Shown one piece after another: positions 61,140 to 64,000 of a DNA stretch of 64,000 nt. Positions within the stretch are counted from its first letter, which is position 1, and every line of letters starts with the position of its first letter. The notes under the pieces are model-generated. The model did no database searches. It had not been told where the DNA came from and saw only the letters and a program-made list of their open reading frames with translations. The position numbers were made by a program, and so were the translations under genes. The DNA is taken from assembly GCA_037576215.1 (NCBI GenBank), contig JBANDB010000016.1, positions 62,001 through 126,000 of the forward strand, in the 5' to 3' direction. The stretch is from Armillaria gallica. Lineage: Eukaryota; Basidiomycota; Agaricomycetes; Agaricales; Physalacriaceae.

Positions 61140-61720
61140 CGAACCTTTTCGCCTTGCCCTTATATCCAAGCCATGGTTACCCCAAGCGATTCGCGACTCC
61201 AGAAATCAGGTCCTCGACCCATCCTTCGCCTTGAATGTGACAACGACGATAGTCTAAGTTAGCGCCGCTGTATCGACAGTGCTGACAGACACGATGAGTA
61301 AAGAAAAAGAGGAACCGAGGAGGCATTTACCTCGAGCAACCCATGTCAACAGCGCCTATGAGATATATGCTTCAAGCACGATATCGAGAACATCTGCGGC
61401 AGAAATTCTGATGAATTTTATTATCTAAAGCGAGAAAAGAGCTGTCTACCTTTCCTAGCTAATCATCGTCGAGGAGTATTTCTTTCGCGTCGTTCCCTTG
61501 AAGTCAGTTGCGGAGGCCAATCCTAGCTGCGAATATAATAGATAGACCCATGAAGGTGGACGAAACAAGGTTCTAGGGAAAATCTAGAGAAAGGCAATTG
61601 AAACGACGGACGATGGTTGTGGTCCCAAACAGAGAAGGGAGTCGTGGGAAACTTTCCTTGCTTGCATTTTGCACGGACCTCGGGCCGACTTCCGATAACG
61701 CTTTCCTTCCAGCGCCGCGC
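61140..61720 (-). pseudogene. Small membrane-protein gene remnant, unit 4
   Basis: The minus strand shows the 5' block ESVIGSRPEVRAKC, the PSFQLPFSRFSLEPCFVHL block, a degenerate DVLDIVL-x-AYIS, a GTAAAT donor at 61330, and the exon end VEDLISGVANRLG-stop at 61178. It carries stop codons within the helix region. Layout as in units 2 and 3. Confidence 0.5.
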
Positions 61721-62640
61721 AACAACAATACCTTTTTGTCTCCCCGATGTTCTTCCTACACTCATTTGAGACCTGCATATAAATATTATACACTCTTGCT
61801 GCTCCTACTAACTTTGTGATAAGACTGTTCCATCTAGGTAAATGCTAAGCGAGTAGATATTCGAGTCGGTTCTTTGTTCTCATAACGTTTCCCGCAGCGA
61901 CCGACACGATTGGCACGCACAAATGGCACGTATCATTTATTACGACTTGATATCTAACTTCCCGAATGCACAATGAACTCCCGGTGATAATTATCTAGTG
62001 ACCTACTTCTCATCACGAAAGAATAAGCAGTATGCAGGATCATTCCATCTAGTTGACGGGACACAGAGAGGATACCTTCAAGAGGCTTCGGCACCTGGCG
62101 CAGGGAATGTTCAGGATCCATTATCTGACGGGCACAAGTAAGTATATCTTCTGTGACTTTCTCGATTCCGACATTCGCCCTCAACAGTGAAAGGGACCAG
62201 AGATGTACGACTTATTACCCGCGGACTTTAATCGCCGTTTTGAACCTCACGATTCATAGCTTATCGATGGCGCCACATATCGCATACAGGTGACCTGTTA
62301 TCTGTGCCGGCTTTTACTGGACGGACAGTATCCCGTTAATGAAGTAGCATTTATCAGCAGCTGGAGTTTGTTGATCTCTTGTGACCTACCGGTACTTGTC
62401 TTTAGCTCGCCACTTCGTGATAGAAGTGGAACTTACTAGTCATCAGCTCTTCGATTACCTGGAGTACTGATTACCGCCATCAGAAGGTACAACAAGCATT
62501 GATTTAGCCTTCGATGGAGACCCCATGACAGACCCAAGCCTTATAGTCAACCAATCGCAAGAGTTGTGATAGATCTTTGAAGCGAAACACGTAAACAATG
62601 GGTCACGAATAAAAGCCCTTTAACTAGGTATGGCCACTGT
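61721..62640. other. P450 upstream region, no gene seen
   Basis: About 900 bases without a supported gene. An AATAAAAG motif at 62607 lies about 30 bases before the P450 start and could be the TATA-like element. Minus-strand frames near 62184-61954 show no domain. Confidence 0.4.
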
Positions 62641-64000
62641 ATGTCCCCAATGCAGAGATACAGCGACGCCATAGCTCCTCTTGCCCTTTCTTATGTCCTT
62701 TACCTAGCAGTCTACCGTTTACTCCTCCATCCTCTGAAATCGTTTCCAGGGCCACGCTTAGCTGCTCTCACAGGCTGGTATCAAACATACTACGAGGTAT
62801 TCTGCGACGGCCTATTTGTCCAGAAACTCGAGGAACTTCACAAATTATACGGTATGTCTCCTCGATCTTCCACCAGCGTGAATCCGCTGATCCAACCTAG
62901 GACCGGTGGTTCGCATAAATCCAAACGAGGTAAAATCTTCACAAACGCCCCCGCGTCTATTTGACTGACTTGTATCTGTGAAGCTACACTTCAGCAACCC
63001 GCAAGCATACTTCTCCATCTACTGGTCCCAAGTTAAATTCATCAAAGACCCGAATTTCTACTTCTGCTTCGCCCAAGACGAGTCCTCGTTTGGGTTCACT
63101 GACCATGCCGTCGCAAAGAAACGAAGGGACGTGCTCCTCCCTTTCTTCTCTCGCCGATCGATCCTCCGGCTTGAGAGCATCATACAATCTAAGGCAAGTC
63201 GGCCCTCGCCACTACCTTATCCCAACTCACCATACCCTTCCCTTAGGTCGACACCCTCACCTCCCGCCTTCGGAAAGACTATTCTGACAAACCCGTCAAC
63301 CTCTACGCCGCCTTCAAATCCCTAACCATGGACATCATCACCGCCTTCTGCTACTCCCATTCATTCGACGCTCTCTCCTCCCCAGACTTCTCTCACCCAA
63401 TCCTTCTCAGCCTCGAGCGCGCCATGCCCATGATGACCACCATCCGCCACTTTCCTATCCTCCAACTGCTCTACCGTCTCCCCGAGTCCCTCACGCGCTA
63501 TCTAAATTCTGATACCGTCGGATTTGTTGACCTGCGAAACGCGCTGTCCATTCAGATCGAAGGGATCCTAGAAAATCCTTCGTCCCTCGATGGGATGCAC
63601 GAGACTATTTATCATAGTTTGCTGTCACCGGAGAAATTCAAGTCAGGCGAGATACCATCTAAGAAATCTCTATCGGATGAGGTACGTAATCCCGTATCTT
63701 CTTCTCAGATCGCCCTTATGACTGTAAGCGCAGGCCCAAAATCTACTCTTTGCCGGAACAGATACAACAGGCAACACAATGACCATCGGCTTCTTCCACA
63801 TCATGCAAAACCCGGATATCTATTCCAAATTGATGTCAGAATTACTCGAAGTATGGCCCAGCAAAGAGTCATCCGTCTCCTTTGAAGTGCTAGAGAAACT
63901 GCCGTACTTGGTAAGCCACCCATCTTCCTGCTCTCACCCGGGAATTCACCATCGAAACAGACCGCGGTCATAAAAGAATCCTTACGAATCAGCAACGGCG
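62641..64000 (+). CDS. Cytochrome P450, 5' part (runs off the window)
   Basis: Exons 62641-62851, 62901-62929, 62984-63193, 63247-63681, 63734-63910 and 63961-64000 (incomplete), so 367 residues are visible. A membrane anchor lies at about residues 9-26 (IAPLALSYVLYLAVYRLL), then the proline hinge HPLKSFPGPRLAAL, the GPVVRINPNELHFSNP block and W/R-rich C-helix region. The I-helix oxygen-activation motif AGTDTT is at 302-307, and the K-helix E360-x-x-R363 (KESLR) at the window end. The heme-binding FxxGxRxCxG lies beyond. It is an ER-bound monooxygenase resembling fungal 'trichodiene oxygenase-like' P450s; substrate unknown. Intron 3 (63194-63246) starts with GC instead of GT (AAG|GCAAGT), a known minor class. 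No inactivating change is visible. Confidence 0.9.

Overview
The window looks like a scaffold piece from an Agaricomycete (mushroom-forming basidiomycete). The clear genes are split by many 47-60 nt introns with GT..AG ends, have tiny exons (19-35 nt), and belong to families typical of that class: a MAG-type secreted glycoprotein, F-box proteins with an N-terminal coiled coil, BTB proteins, an MLKL-NTD/HeLo-like domain, a TAP-type secreted hydrolase and a P450. No bacterial, organellar or viral block was seen. Gene density is low and many loci are visibly decayed.

Layout. 0-6.7 kb: no confident gene. 6.7-8.0 kb (+): intact six-exon 2-oxoglutarate/Fe(II) oxygenase. 8.0-23 kb: almost empty, except for a 60-residue Cys-rich peptide gene at 18.9 kb. 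23.1-24.7 kb (+): MAG-type GPI-anchored secreted glycoprotein with 11 exons. 29.2-30.3 kb (+): peroxisomal crotonase-fold enoyl-CoA hydratase/isomerase ending in AKL, followed by a possible tail-anchored small membrane protein. 32.0 kb (-): a second copy of the Cys-rich peptide gene. 36.2-38.5 kb: a ~1 kb duplicated segment carrying an intron-containing tRNA-Gly(CCC) and its dead copy.

38.5-62 kb is a degenerating multigene region. It holds one intact BTB gene and three decayed BTB copies in the same orientation. Each copy is preceded by remnants of a small membrane-protein gene, and two are followed by an unknown gene and an MLKL-NTD-like remnant. Among them lie an MLKL-NTD-like gene on the opposite strand cut off by a palindromic TA-flanked MITE, one intact F-box gene, two F-box fragments, a TAP-type alpha/beta-hydrolase pseudogene, a 502-bp hAT-like element and a possible 1.5-kb TA-flanked element. 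62.6 kb to the end (+): the 5' part of a cytochrome P450 that runs off the window.

The genes do not form a pathway. The oxygenase, crotonase and P450 are separate metabolic genes; the 38-62 kb block is a birth-and-death array of BTB, F-box and cell-death-domain genes. The most unusual signal is the pair of tiny genes at 18.9 and 32.0 kb: their last 23 codons differ at 11 codons, ten of them silently, so a short C-X2-C-X5-H-X3-C peptide of unknown function appears to be under strong selection.
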